Below the pieces are notes generated by a model. That model was not told the origin of the DNA. It saw only the letters and a program-made list of their open reading frames with translations, and did not search any database. This document shows positions 34,587-43,872 of a DNA stretch of 64,000 nucleotides, piece after piece. The translations under genes and the position numbers were made by a program. The first letter of the stretch is position 1. Each line of letters starts with the position of its first letter. Source of the stretch: Emcibacter sp048269205 (GTDB lineage: Bacteria; Pseudomonadota; Alphaproteobacteria; Sphingomonadales; Emcibacteraceae); the NCBI RefSeq assembly GCF_048269205.1, contig NZ_JBLXJC010000002.1, forward strand, positions 310,001 through 374,000, in the 5' to 3' direction.

Positions 34587-35456
34587 CTATTTCCCTTCCT
34601 TGTTACCGAAATATTGAAAGAACTCACTATCCGGAGACAGAATCATTCTGGTATTGCCGTCAGCAATGGCCTTCCTGTAAGACTGCAGCGACCGGTAAAA
34701 AGCGTAGAATTCTGCATCCCTGCTGAAGGCCTTGGCAAACGTCCGGGTCGCTACCGCATCCCCTTCACCACGCATTATCTGGCTGTCACGCTCGGCTTCC
34801 GCGATCAGGATGGTTTTCTCCTTTTCAGCGGTGGCCTTGATCCGGGCTGCTTCCTCTTCACCAAGAGCACGGGCTTCCCGGGCTTCACGGTCCCGTTCTG
34901 CCTCCATACGCTGGAAGATATTCTGGCTGTTCTGGATCGGCAGATCGGTCCGGCGGATACGTACATCCACCACTTCCACACCGAGTTCCTCAGCTTCGGG
35001 GCTGACAGAGGCCATAATATCAGAGCGCAACTCGTCGCGTTCACCGCTGAGGATCGCCGTGAACTTCATGCGCCCCAGAACTTCACGCATGTTGGAGTTG
35101 ACAATGGTCGACATCCGGGCTTCCACACCCTGCACATTACGCACGGTCTGGAACACTTTCAGGGGGTCGGTTATCTTGAATTCCGTAAAGGCATCCACGA
35201 TCACCCGCTTCTGGTCCTCGGTAATCACTTCCTGTTCCGGGCTGTCGAGCAGAATCACCCGCTTGTCCAGGTAAACGACATTCTGAACCAGGGGCAGTTT
35301 GAAATTCAGGCCCGGTTCCTGAACCGTTCTCTTGGGTTCACCGAATTGCAGAACGAGTGCCTGCTCCGTTTCTTTAGTGGTAAATACAGAGGCGCCGAGC
35401 AGAAGCACAGCTACCCCCAGGACGATCAGCGTACCAATTGATCCGATTTTATTCAT
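34587..35456 (-). CDS. hflC: protease modulator HflC
   Basis: SPFH/prohibitin-family membrane protein forming a complex with HflK that regulates FtsH. The N-terminal helix is about 8-25. The SPFH domain has LVLQFGEPKRTVQEPGLNFK in outline, DKRVILLDSPEQEV and a charged coiled coil (REAREARALGEEEAARIKATAE). 289 residues. It lies 20 bases after hflK. Confidence 0.95.
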   Translation of the reverse strand: MNKIGSIGTLIVLGVAVLLLGASVFTTKETEQALVLQFGEPKRTVQEPGLNFKLPLVQNVVYLDKRVILLDSPEQEVITEDQKRVIVDAFTEFKITDPLKVFQTVRNVQGVEARMSTIVNSNMREVLGRMKFTAILSGERDELRSDIMASVSPEAEELGVEVVDVRIRRTDLPIQNSQNIFQRMEAERDREAREARALGEEEAARIKATAEKEKTILIAEAERDSQIMRGEGDAVATRTFAKAFSRDAEFYAFYRSLQSYRKAIADGNTRMILSPDSEFFQYFGNKEGK

Positions 35457-35476
35457 TTTTCTCTCCTGATCCGCCG

Positions 35477-36553
35477 TTACTGTTTTTTCTTCAGTTCATT
35501 GAGTGGAAGATAAGGCACAACGCCACCATCCTTTTCCACCAGAACCTTGTCAATGCTGGCCAGGATTTCTTCCATGGTCTCAAGATACATGCGCTTGCGG
35601 GTGACATCCTTCGCCTGCTTGTATTCCTCGTAAACAGAAAGGAACCGGGACGCTTCACCCTCGGCCTTGGCAATCACCTGAGCCTTGTAGGCTTCCGCAT
35701 CCTGCATCATTTTGGAGGCCTCACCTCGTGCCCGCGGCACAATGTCATTCCTGAAGGCTTCTGCCTGATTGACCGTTTTCTCGCGGTCAGCTTCTGCCCG
35801 CTGCACTTCACGGAAGGCTTCAATCACCTGGGCAGGCGGGTCCACACGGGTCAACTTGATCTGTGTGACCTCCACACCGGCTTGATAATCATCCAGAATA
35901 GCCTGGATATTAATCCTGGCTTCCCGCTCGATGCTGCCGCGACCTGCAGTAAGAGCCTGCTGGATCGGGGTGCGGGCAATGATGTCACGCACCGCGCTCT
36001 GTGCTACGGAGCGGATGGTCTGGGGCGGATTTTCCACCTTGAAAAGATACTTCCCGGCGTCTGAAATTTTCCACAGGACGGAGAATTCCACATCAACGAT
36101 ATTCTCGTCACCGGTCAGCATCTGCCGTTCCTTGCCGAGATCAATCTTGCGGCCATGACCCTGCATATTGCCGGCGCCCATGAAGCCCACATTGATCTGG
36201 TTGATTTCCGTAACCTTCGGCTTGACGACGCTCTCAATCGGAATGGGCAGATGGTAATGCAGGCCCGGGCCCGTTGTCTCCGTCCACTCTCCGAAACGCA
36301 GGACAACACCAGCTTCGTTGGTGTTGACCCGGTAAAAACCGGTCAGAAGCCAGCCACCGATAATCAGAAGAAGAAGCAGGGAAAACCCTTTGCCACCGCC
36401 AATATTGCCGGAAAAGGTATTTTTGAACTTGTCCTGGCCCTTGCGGATAAGATCCTCGATATTCGGTGGCTCCTGACCGCCTCCCCCGCCTCTGCGGGGT
36501 CCCTGTCCCCAGGGTCCACGATCTCCTCCACCACCATTACTTTGCCAGGGCAT
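35477..36553 (-). CDS. hflK: protease modulator HflK
   Basis: Partner of HflC. It has a glycine-rich cytoplasmic N-terminus (GPWGQGPRRGGGGGQEPP), one membrane helix at about 55-72, and an SPFH domain with VLRFGEWTETTGPGLHYHLP and DARINIQAILDDY-like blocks. A coiled-coil tail follows. 358 residues. It is divergent from mrp across a 147-bp gap that must hold both promoters. Confidence 0.95.
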   Translation of the reverse strand: MPWQSNGGGGDRGPWGQGPRRGGGGGQEPPNIEDLIRKGQDKFKNTFSGNIGGGKGFSLLLLLIIGGWLLTGFYRVNTNEAGVVLRFGEWTETTGPGLHYHLPIPIESVVKPKVTEINQINVGFMGAGNMQGHGRKIDLGKERQMLTGDENIVDVEFSVLWKISDAGKYLFKVENPPQTIRSVAQSAVRDIIARTPIQQALTAGRGSIEREARINIQAILDDYQAGVEVTQIKLTRVDPPAQVIEAFREVQRAEADREKTVNQAEAFRNDIVPRARGEASKMMQDAEAYKAQVIAKAEGEASRFLSVYEEYKQAKDVTRKRMYLETMEEILASIDKVLVEKDGGVVPYLPLNELKKKQ

Positions 36554-36700
36554 TCATACCTCCATGTTCGTATCATTGAAATCAAGAGGAAATATTATGA
36601 TTCCCTCTTACAAATCACGCAGACTACCTTATATGCTATGCTGACCGTTTATTCAACGGATAGAGACAGCTCGACAGGTCCTCTATTAGGTAGGAAACTT

Positions 36701-37828
36701 ATGTTCAATATCAAGAAAAATAAAAACAAAATCGATGAGAAAACCCTGCTGGAAACTCTCCGCAAAATCAGTCACCCGGTCAAGGAACAGGATATCGTCA
36801 GCCTGGAAATGGTCCAGGGACTGAAGCTGGACGGGGATCACGTTACTTTTGCGCTTGAAATTATTCCTGCCGAGGCCAATGAAATGGAGGCCGTACGCCG
36901 CCGGGCGGACGAGGCCCTGCTGGCCCTGGACGGCATCAACCGGGTTACCTCTGTCCTGACGGCAGAGCGCCCTGCCGGCAACACACAATCCGCCCCGCAA
37001 CCAAAAGCCGCGCACAAATCCTCAATGCCGCACGGGGTCACGCATGGCCCGGCAAAAAAGATTGCCGGCGTCAAGCATGTGATCGCCGTCGCCAGCGGCA
37101 AAGGTGGTGTGGGCAAGTCGACAACCTCGGTGAACCTGGCCCTCGCCCTTCAGGCGACAGGCTTGAAAACCGGCGTCTTTGACATTGATATTTACGGTCC
37201 CTCCATTCCCCGTCTTCTGGGTACCGAAGGCACCCGCCCCGAAAGCCTGGACGGCGGCAAGATCACACCAGTATTCAGCCACGGGCTGGCCAGCATGTCC
37301 ATCGGCTACCTGCTGGAAAAGGATACCGCCACCATCTGGCGCGGTCCCATGGTTATGGGCGCGATCCAGCAGATGTTGAGGGATGTGAAATGGGACCTGG
37401 AGGGCGAGCTTGATGTTCTGGTGGTCGACCTGCCCCCGGGAACGGGTGATGCACAGCTGACGCTGGTCCAGACAGTGGACCTTGACGGCGCCGTGATTGT
37501 TTCCACCCCCCAGGACATTGCCCTGATTGATGCCCGCAAGGGACTGGATATGTTTGCCAAGACAAATACAAAAGTTCTGGGGCTGATTGAAAATATGAGC
37601 TATTTCCTGTGCCCTTCCTGCGGCGAGCGCAGTGACATCTTCGGTCATGGCGGCGCCCGGGAAACCGCCGCCGAGAAAAACATTCCTTTCCTTGGCGAAA
37701 TCCCCCTGCACATGGATATCAGGGAAAGCTCCGACGCCGGCACGCCCATCGTTTCCAAAACCCCGGACAGCCCCCATGCACAGGCCTATCTGGAGATCGC
37801 CCGCAAAATCCGGGAGCAGCTTTCATGA
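36701..37828 (+). CDS. mrp: Mrp/ApbC-type iron-sulfur carrier ATPase
   Basis: P-loop ATPase that carries or inserts iron-sulfur clusters. An N-terminal MIP18/DUF59-like domain (about 12-85) precedes the deviant Walker A VASGKGGVGKSTTSVNLA. DIDIYGPSIPRLLG and VDLPPGTGDAQLTL follow, and the cluster-binding CxxC is in YFLCPSCGE. The open frame runs far upstream, but AGGTAGGA stands just before ATG 36701 and homologues start here. It overlaps the following gene by ATGA. Confidence 0.94.
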   Translation: MFNIKKNKNKIDEKTLLETLRKISHPVKEQDIVSLEMVQGLKLDGDHVTFALEIIPAEANEMEAVRRRADEALLALDGINRVTSVLTAERPAGNTQSAPQPKAAHKSSMPHGVTHGPAKKIAGVKHVIAVASGKGGVGKSTTSVNLALALQATGLKTGVFDIDIYGPSIPRLLGTEGTRPESLDGGKITPVFSHGLASMSIGYLLEKDTATIWRGPMVMGAIQQMLRDVKWDLEGELDVLVVDLPPGTGDAQLTLVQTVDLDGAVIVSTPQDIALIDARKGLDMFAKTNTKVLGLIENMSYFLCPSCGERSDIFGHGGARETAAEKNIPFLGEIPLHMDIRESSDAGTPIVSKTPDSPHAQAYLEIARKIREQLS

Positions 37829-38253
37829 GCCTTCTGACAACGGACGGGGAACTGGCATCCTTGCTTGAAAAAGTCAAAACCATCGCCCTCGTCGGCGCCA
37901 GCAACAAACCAGATCGGGCCAGCAACCAGGTTTTAAAATACCTGCTGGGCCAGGGCTATGATGTCTATCCGGTCAATCCGGGCCTTGCCGGACAGCAGCT
38001 ATACGAACGCGAAGTCTTTGCCTCTCTGGCCGATATTCCTGTGGCCATCGACATGGTGGATATTTTCCGCAACTCGGCTGATGCAGCCGGTGTGGTTGAC
38101 GAAGCCATTGAGGCGGGCGCCGGAGCCGTCTGGATGCAACTTGGCGTCATCAATAACGCGGCTGCGGACAAAGCATCAGATGCCGGCCTTCAGGTGGTCA
38201 TGGACCGCTGTCCCAAGATCGAAATCCCCAGGCTGGGCCTCGCCCGCAGATAG
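37825..38253 (+). CDS. CoA-binding (YccU-like) protein
   Basis: 142-residue Rossmann-fold CoA_binding domain. TIALVGASNKPDRASNQVLKYL is the nucleotide site; YDVYPVNPG, DMVDIFRNS and AVWMQLGVIN are typical of the family. The role is not established in the family. Translationally coupled to mrp by the ATGA overlap. Confidence 0.9.
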   Translation: MSLLTTDGELASLLEKVKTIALVGASNKPDRASNQVLKYLLGQGYDVYPVNPGLAGQQLYEREVFASLADIPVAIDMVDIFRNSADAAGVVDEAIEAGAGAVWMQLGVINNAAADKASDAGLQVVMDRCPKIEIPRLGLARR

Positions 38254-38257
38254 ACGC

Positions 38258-39469
38258 CTATTCGGCAAATGCCGCGGCCTCTATTCCGCAACATCCCTCG
38301 CTGGCACATATTACCCTCGCGACCGGGAATGTAACGGATACGCTGGTTCCCTGCCCCAGTTCGCTTTCAATATCCAGGCGCGCCTGATGCAGTTCAAGAT
38401 AGGCCTTGACGATGGACAAGCCGAGGCCGGTCCCTTCCTGGGCCCGGTTCAGGTCGCCATCAACCTGGTAAAAAGGTCTGAGCACTGCCTCGATATTCTC
38501 CCGGGAAATCCCGACCCCCTGGTCCCGGACGGAAACTTCGAGAGTACCGCAGTCCATCACCCTGACTGAAAGGGAAACAACCGTATCTTCCGGAGAGAAT
38601 TTGACGGCGTTTGAAATCAGGTTCAACAGCACCTGCCGGATCATCGTCGGATCACAGCAGAGATCGGGCAGGTTTTCCCGCAAATCCAGATCAAGTGAAA
38701 TGTTCTTTTTACCGGCGGCGGAACTCATCATTCTGGCCACTTGTTGGACCAGTTCAAAAATGTCGCATTCCTGCTCGCGCATTTCCATCTTGCCGGCCTC
38801 GATCTTGGACATGTCGAGAATGGCATTGATCACATTCAGGAGATGATTGCCGCTGGAATTCACGATATCGATATATTCCTGATATTCTTTTTGCGGGATC
38901 GGGCCATAGGCCTCTTTCTGGATCATTTCCGTAAAGCCGATAATGGCATTGAGCGGTGTGCGCAGCTCATGGTTCATATTGGCCAGAAAGGCGGACTTGC
39001 TCTTGTTGGCCTGAATGGCAATGGTTTTCGCCTTCTGCAATTCCTCGGCACGCCGGCGGGTGCGTTCAATACTGGCCTGCAAAAGGGAAATGGCGGTACC
39101 GACACCAATATATTCGGAACCACGGCAGATAATGAACCCCTTCTGCAGGGCATGGGTGGCATCATAGGCCAGCATGTTGCTGAGGAAATCAATACTGTTG
39201 CTGGCATCCACAATCAGCGGGGTTTCGGTGATCAGCATAGAGATGGGTTTGCGTGCATAGAGGGCATAGCCAAAGCGTTCCGCCAGCGCCAGCGTAAGAT
39301 CAGTCCGGTGAGCAAGCCCGATCGGCTGACCGTCCTGCAATACCGTCACGGCAAGCAGGTCGGGATCCTCCTGGAACAGGTGATAGACTTCCTCGCAACT
39401 TGTATTTGGTGTCACTACAGGCACATCAATTGCCAGGATTTCCACCCTGTCTTCCATTGACATGATCAT
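38258..39469 (-). CDS. orphan sensor histidine kinase with CBS-like N-terminal domain
   Basis: 403 residues, no membrane helix. The N-terminal 125 residues resemble a tandem CBS/ligand module (VTPNTSCEEVYHLF, DGQPIGLAHRTDLT, IVDASNSIDFL, GSEYIGVGT). A short coiled coil leads to HisKA (NHELRTPLNAIIGF) and an ATPase domain (NLISNAVKFS, RDQGVGIS, GTGLGLSIV). GAGG seven bases before ATG 39469 sets the start. The last residues contain a CC pair (SEGCCGIE). It lies next to a second orphan kinase read the same way. Confidence 0.9.
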   Translation of the reverse strand: MIMSMEDRVEILAIDVPVVTPNTSCEEVYHLFQEDPDLLAVTVLQDGQPIGLAHRTDLTLALAERFGYALYARKPISMLITETPLIVDASNSIDFLSNMLAYDATHALQKGFIICRGSEYIGVGTAISLLQASIERTRRRAEELQKAKTIAIQANKSKSAFLANMNHELRTPLNAIIGFTEMIQKEAYGPIPQKEYQEYIDIVNSSGNHLLNVINAILDMSKIEAGKMEMREQECDIFELVQQVARMMSSAAGKKNISLDLDLRENLPDLCCDPTMIRQVLLNLISNAVKFSPEDTVVSLSVRVMDCGTLEVSVRDQGVGISRENIEAVLRPFYQVDGDLNRAQEGTGLGLSIVKAYLELHQARLDIESELGQGTSVSVTFPVARVICASEGCCGIEAAAFAE

Positions 39470-39686
39470 CCGCAAACCTCTTTTAGGGTCTTTGCCCAAT
39501 TAAAGCATTAACTATTACGACTATCCTGCTGTGATATTTGGGATATTTTATTAACAGAGTGTTACGGATGTACAAATTTCACGCTATGGTCACATTACTG
39601 TAACAATGAAGCGGGTTTGCGCACGGTTTTCAGTGTTCCATGCACTGGATTGTCCTGCAATCCCGAGGATTTAGCAGAGATTTGAG

Positions 39687-41321
39687 TCAGGATATCGGCA
39701 AAATCACGCGAACCGTGGTTCCCTTGCCCGGGCAGCTCTTGATCTCAAGCTCCCCTTTGTGCAGCTTGACAATCTCACTGACAATATAAAGTCCGAGCCC
39801 GACCCCCTGATAGGTTCTGGAATAGATATTGCCCACCTGCTGGAAAGGTTTGGTAATTTTCACAATCTGCTCTTCGGGAATGCCGATGCCCGTATCGGAA
39901 ACAACAATGGCAATACTGTCGGCAGAACACTCCATACAGGAGACCCGGACATCCCCGCCCACACCGGTAAATTTGATGGCGTTGGAAACAAGATTGAGCA
40001 ACACCTGTTGAATGGACCGTTTATCGGCCATAAGGCTGCAGCTGTTGCAGGCCCTCTCGTGATGCAGTTTTATGCCGGCATCCGATGCCCATTCTTCCAC
40101 AACCGACAGTGTTCCGGAAATCATGTCGTCAAGATCAACAGGTTCCTTTTCGATCTTGAACTTGCCCTGCTCAATCCGGGAGACGTCCAGAAGGTCACTG
40201 ATCAGGCTGAGCAGAAGCGTGCCGGACTCGTGGATTTTTTCCGCATAGTCACGGTACTTTTCAGACAGGTCGCCGAACATACGTTCAGACATCACTTCTG
40301 AAAATCCGAGAATGGCATTTAGCGGCGTGCGCAGTTCATGGCTCATATTGGCCAGGAATTCAGTCTTTGCCTTGTTGGCCTGTCGGGCCTCTTCCAGCGC
40401 CACCAGGGTTTTATATTCGGCAACACTGTGGCTGATGGCGATCCCCGCGAGGTGGGCGGATTCCTTGATGATTCTGCAGTCCTCATCCGACGGGACCCGG
40501 GGATGAGAATAATAGAGGGCAAACGTCCCGAGAACTTCTGAATCCTTTGAAAAAATTGGAAAGGACCAACAACAGGCCAAGCCGGCATCCCGGGCCAAAT
40601 GGATGAAATTTTTCCAGTTCGGATCTTGTTCCAAATCCTCGGAAATCACTATTTCACCGCAATAGGCAGCTCGGCCGCAGGATCCCACATCCGGCCCAAC
40701 CCTGATGCCCTCTATGGCCTTGCTGTAGGTCATGGGCAAATTGGGCGCTGCACCAAGCGAGAGCAATTCAGTTTCCCGATCGTAGAGCAAAATTGAACAC
40801 ATCATGCCGGGAAAATTATCTTCGGTAGTTATGGCAAGCACTTCAAGGACTTCCCTGAGAGGCTTTCCTGACGCGAGCTTTTCCAGGGTCTTGGCCCGGC
40901 TATCATAAAGAATATCACGGCGCATCTGCGGCGTTTCATTCCTCACCAGCACCATCAGCCGGTCATTGCCAAGCGATATAATATGGACCTTCAACCAGTG
41001 GATCTCTTCATCCTTGAACAGACTGAAGGTGGGGTTGCCGCTACCATCGTGCCATTCGACGATTTCGGTCCGGGCAAGATCGCTTTTCAGCACTTGCCTC
41101 ATCATCTTGAAAATAGATTCCTGAATATATTCGGGGAGTGTATGTGAACAATATTGTCCGATTAGTCGATCTTTATCCACCTGGAACAGGTCGCGCTGCA
41201 GAATCTTATATTTTTCAATAACGAAATCATCCTGCCCTGTTTCCGGATTTATTTCATTCTTTATATGAAATACCAGATCCAGATCGTCGGTTATCCTTGA
41301 CTTTGATGTAGCCACTGCCAT
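39687..41321 (-). CDS. orphan sensor histidine kinase with PAS-like and GAF domains
   Basis: 544 residues, soluble. The N-terminal PAS-like region is about 15-125. A GAF domain at about 145-290 has the SILLYDRETELLSLGAAPNLP and VGSCGRAAYCGEIVISEDL pattern, with several Cys (GLACCWSF). HisKA (SHELRTPLNAILGFSE) and the ATPase domain (NLVSNAIKF, SDTGIGIPE, GVGLGLYIV) follow. No partner regulator is adjacent. A Cys-rich GAF could sense redox or a small ligand; this is inference. Confidence 0.9.
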   Translation of the reverse strand: MAVATSKSRITDDLDLVFHIKNEINPETGQDDFVIEKYKILQRDLFQVDKDRLIGQYCSHTLPEYIQESIFKMMRQVLKSDLARTEIVEWHDGSGNPTFSLFKDEEIHWLKVHIISLGNDRLMVLVRNETPQMRRDILYDSRAKTLEKLASGKPLREVLEVLAITTEDNFPGMMCSILLYDRETELLSLGAAPNLPMTYSKAIEGIRVGPDVGSCGRAAYCGEIVISEDLEQDPNWKNFIHLARDAGLACCWSFPIFSKDSEVLGTFALYYSHPRVPSDEDCRIIKESAHLAGIAISHSVAEYKTLVALEEARQANKAKTEFLANMSHELRTPLNAILGFSEVMSERMFGDLSEKYRDYAEKIHESGTLLLSLISDLLDVSRIEQGKFKIEKEPVDLDDMISGTLSVVEEWASDAGIKLHHERACNSCSLMADKRSIQQVLLNLVSNAIKFTGVGGDVRVSCMECSADSIAIVVSDTGIGIPEEQIVKITKPFQQVGNIYSRTYQGVGLGLYIVSEIVKLHKGELEIKSCPGKGTTVRVILPIS

Positions 41322-41487
41322 GAAAATTTTGATCCCGAATGCCTAAAAAAGCCATTAACATTGCTACCCTGACCATTGCAAAACCCGTACTAAATACATT
41401 GAAACATCTAATAATACTTATTAAGTATAATATAATAGTCATTAAGAAATAATTAACGATATTTATAAGTCTTAATATTATGAAAAG

Positions 41488-41994
41488 CTAAATACGATCC
41501 AGAACCAGGATACTGTAGGCGTGAGAATCCTTTTCTCCGGCCTGGTGATCTTCCCGTGAATGTTCAACCCATTCACTCATTTCCAGTTCCGGAAACCAGG
41601 CATCGCCCTCCACATCACCGCGGACAAGGGTCAGATAGAGGCGGTTCGCCTGTGGCAGCACAAGCTCATAGATCTGGGCGCCGCCAATGACCATCACCTC
41701 ATCCAGGCCTTTGGCCTCGGCGATGCCTTGCGCCACATCCAGAGCCATTTCAAGCTCGAAGGCGGGAATTACTCCCTCGGGAGAAAAGGATGTATCCCGT
41801 GTGATGACGATATTTGTACGGCCAGGCAGCGGCTTACCGATGGATTCATAGGTTTTCCGGCCCATAATGACCGGTTTGCCCATGGTCTGTTCCTTGAAAT
41901 ATTTCAGATCCGAGGAAATATGCCACGGCAGGGCATTGTCCTTGCCGATCACCCGGTTTTCCGCCATGGCCACAATCAGGGATATTTTTACCAT
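41488..41994 (-). CDS. folA: dihydrofolate reductase
   Basis: Reduces dihydrofolate with NADPH. 168 residues with MAENRVIGKDNALPWHISSDL, GRKTYESIGKPLPGR and VMVIGGAQIYELVLPQANRLYLT in outline. Start ATG 41994 shares one base with the thyA stop, the common thyA-folA operon in which FolA recycles the product of ThyA. Confidence 0.97.
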   Translation of the reverse strand: MVKISLIVAMAENRVIGKDNALPWHISSDLKYFKEQTMGKPVIMGRKTYESIGKPLPGRTNIVITRDTSFSPEGVIPAFELEMALDVAQGIAEAKGLDEVMVIGGAQIYELVLPQANRLYLTLVRGDVEGDAWFPELEMSEWVEHSREDHQAGEKDSHAYSILVLDRI

Positions 41995-42788
41995 CAGACG
42001 GCCACCGGCGCCTTGATATGGGGATGGGCCTCATAACCAACCAGTTCGAAATCCTCATACCGGAAATCAAATATATTGTTCACCTCCGGGTTGATTTTCA
42101 TTTCCGGCAAAGGCAGAGGTTCGCGTTTAAGCTGCTCTTCCACCTGGTCCAGGTGATTGAGATAAAGATGGGCATCCCCAAAACTGTGCACGAATTCCCC
42201 GGGCTTGAGGCCCGTCACCTGGGCCAGCATCATGGTCAGCAGGGCATAGGAGGCGATATTGAATGGCACGCCCAGGAAGATATCCGCACTGCGCTGGTAA
42301 AGCTGGCAGGACAGTTTTCCGTCGGCCACATAAAACTGGAAAAGACAATGACAGGGCGGCAGAGCCATATGGTCTACATCGGCCACATTCCAGGCCGATA
42401 CAATAAGGCGCCGGGAATCCGGATTTGTCTCAATCATACGGACAAGATTGGAAATCTGATCAATTGTTCCGCCGTCCCGGGCCGGCCAGGATCGCCACTG
42501 GTGGCCGTACACCGGCCCCAGATTGCCATTTTCATCGGCCCATTCATCCCAGATACTGACCCCGTTTTCCTTCAGATAGCGGATATTGGTATCTCCGCTC
42601 AGAAACCACAAAAGTTCGTGAATAATGGACTTGAGGTGCAGTTTTTTCGTGGTCAGGACGGGAAAGCCTGCCGCCAGGTCAAACCTCATCTGATATCCGA
42701 AGACACTGAGGGTACCTGTACCGGTTCTGTCTTCCTTTTTTGCGCCATTGTCCCTGACATGACGCATGAGATCCTGATATTGCTGCAT
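41994..42788 (-). CDS. thyA: thymidylate synthase
   Basis: Methylates dUMP using methylenetetrahydrofolate. 264 residues. The nucleophile is Cys146 in LPPCHCLFQFYV. Other blocks are DRTGTGT, YGHQWRSW, DSRRLIVSAWN and PFNIASYALL. It is divergent from the tmRNA gene across about 95 bp. Confidence 0.97.
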   Translation of the reverse strand: MQQYQDLMRHVRDNGAKKEDRTGTGTLSVFGYQMRFDLAAGFPVLTTKKLHLKSIIHELLWFLSGDTNIRYLKENGVSIWDEWADENGNLGPVYGHQWRSWPARDGGTIDQISNLVRMIETNPDSRRLIVSAWNVADVDHMALPPCHCLFQFYVADGKLSCQLYQRSADIFLGVPFNIASYALLTMMLAQVTGLKPGEFVHSFGDAHLYLNHLDQVEEQLKREPLPLPEMKINPEVNNIFDFRYEDFELVGYEAHPHIKAPVAV

Positions 42789-42882
42789 TTTACCTATTTG
42801 TAACCAATTTGATCTTTCAAATAGTCATTACATAAAAATCTTCGGATAGCTATTTAAATTTTAACCCGAAAGCCTTATATAT

Positions 42883-43195
42883 GGGGAGCCGGGCAACCGG
42901 CTATGGCAATAAACGGGCCTATGGAATAGACGTTTCGGACCCGGGGGCGGTACCCGGCGCCTCCACCACAAGAATAATGACTGTCTGACGGATGAGCATA
43001 TTTTTGTGATGGGGGCGAAATTAGGATCGACGTGCGTGATAAAGATAGTACTTTTGCCCAGCATGATACCGCTGTGACGGATCAAACTTGATAAATGCTA
43101 ACGATAACGAAGCATTTGCTGTAGCAGCTTAATAGCATACGCTACGCGGGGTTCGGAGGGCACCTAGCAACAGAAGCCCTTCACTTATCTCTTTT
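42883..43195 (+). ncRNA. ssrA: two-piece (circularly permuted) tmRNA
   Basis: The 3' tRNA-like part comes first: TTTCGGAC, T-stem CCGGG/CCCGG with an unusual loop GGCGGTA, then CGCCTCC and ACCA ending at 42968. The 5' part follows after about 42 bases: GGGGGCG at 43011 pairs fully with CGCCTCC, including G3-U70, the alanine identity pair. It continues AAATTAGGATCGACG. The message segment encodes an 11-residue tag. The pieces are split by removal of the 42969-43010 intervening segment, as known in alphaproteobacteria. Outer ends (42883, 43195) are estimates. A hairpin AGCCGG-GCAA-CCGGCT lies at the 5' end. Confidence 0.93.
43097..43132 (+). other. tmRNA tag-encoding segment
   Basis: From resume codon GCT 43097 to stop TAA 43130, the tag reads ANDNEAFAVAA. 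With the alanine carried by tmRNA the appended peptide begins AANDN, the part bound by SspB-alpha, and ends VAA for ClpX. It is two residues shorter than the well-known Caulobacter tag in the middle. Confidence 0.93.
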
Positions 43196-43329
43196 TACAC
43201 GCTTCCCTTCCGGATTGACTCTCCGAAATTGAGACTCGCAACAGGTTTTATAAGGCGTTATAAACTGATGATGGGGATTCGTGATAACGTTAATATCCAG
43301 ATCAATGGAAAAGGTCTTAAGTAAACGGG

Positions 43330-43848
43330 ATGAATGATATAACTATCCAGTATGATGAAATGGTCCAGAACGCACTGCTGTCAGTTGTCAGGGACATACT
43401 GCAACAGACCGCTAAAGAAGGCCTGCCGGGCGATCATCACTTCTATATCACCTTCAGAACCGACAATTCGGATGTGAAAATCCCCCCCTATCTCAGGGAA
43501 CGCTATCCTGATGAAATGACCATTGTCCTGCAGAACCAGTTCTGGGATCTGCTGGCGGATGACAAGCATTTCGAAATATCTCTCAGCTTCAACAGGAAAA
43601 AGGAACATCTGTATGTCCCCTTTTCTGCCCTGATCGGCTTTTTCGACCCCAGTGTCGATTTCGGCCTGCACTTCCACAACAATGAAGTTGATGTCATGGA
43701 AGAGGACACAGAATTCCCCGGTATAGAGCAGGACGACGGCGCAACGATTTCCGACCTGGTGCAAAAACAGGACGACCAGAAGGCCGGCGAAAAATCGGGA
43801 GACGACGGGGACAACGTGGTCACGCTGGACAGTTTCCGAAAAAAATAA
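43330..43848 (+). CDS. sspB: SspB-alpha, ClpXP adaptor for tmRNA-tagged proteins
   Basis: 172 residues. The SspB fold (about 1-115) has HHFYITFRT, PPYLRERYPDEMTIVLQNQFWDL in outline, FNRKKEHLYVPFSALIGFFDPSVDFGL split over the core, and a flexible acidic linker. A short C-terminal tail DNVVTLDSFRKK would dock on ClpX. It delivers tagged proteins to ClpXP. It lies directly downstream of ssrA, its functional partner. Confidence 0.93.
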   Translation: MNDITIQYDEMVQNALLSVVRDILQQTAKEGLPGDHHFYITFRTDNSDVKIPPYLRERYPDEMTIVLQNQFWDLLADDKHFEISLSFNRKKEHLYVPFSALIGFFDPSVDFGLHFHNNEVDVMEEDTEFPGIEQDDGATISDLVQKQDDQKAGEKSGDDGDNVVTLDSFRKK

Positions 43849-43872
43849 TGCAGGGTTTCCCCTGCATTATTT
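43843..43872 (+). terminator. hairpin terminator after sspB
   Basis: AAATAATGCAGGG (43843-43855), loop TTTC, and CCCTGCATTATTT (43860-43872) make a perfect 13-bp stem that includes the sspB stop codon. The U-rich end is short but lies within the stem's 3' arm. Confidence 0.75.

Noticed and set aside
36155..36700. Upstream extension of the mrp reading frame
   Set aside because: Runs through the hflK gene on the opposite strand; the site before ATG 36701 and homology fix the start.
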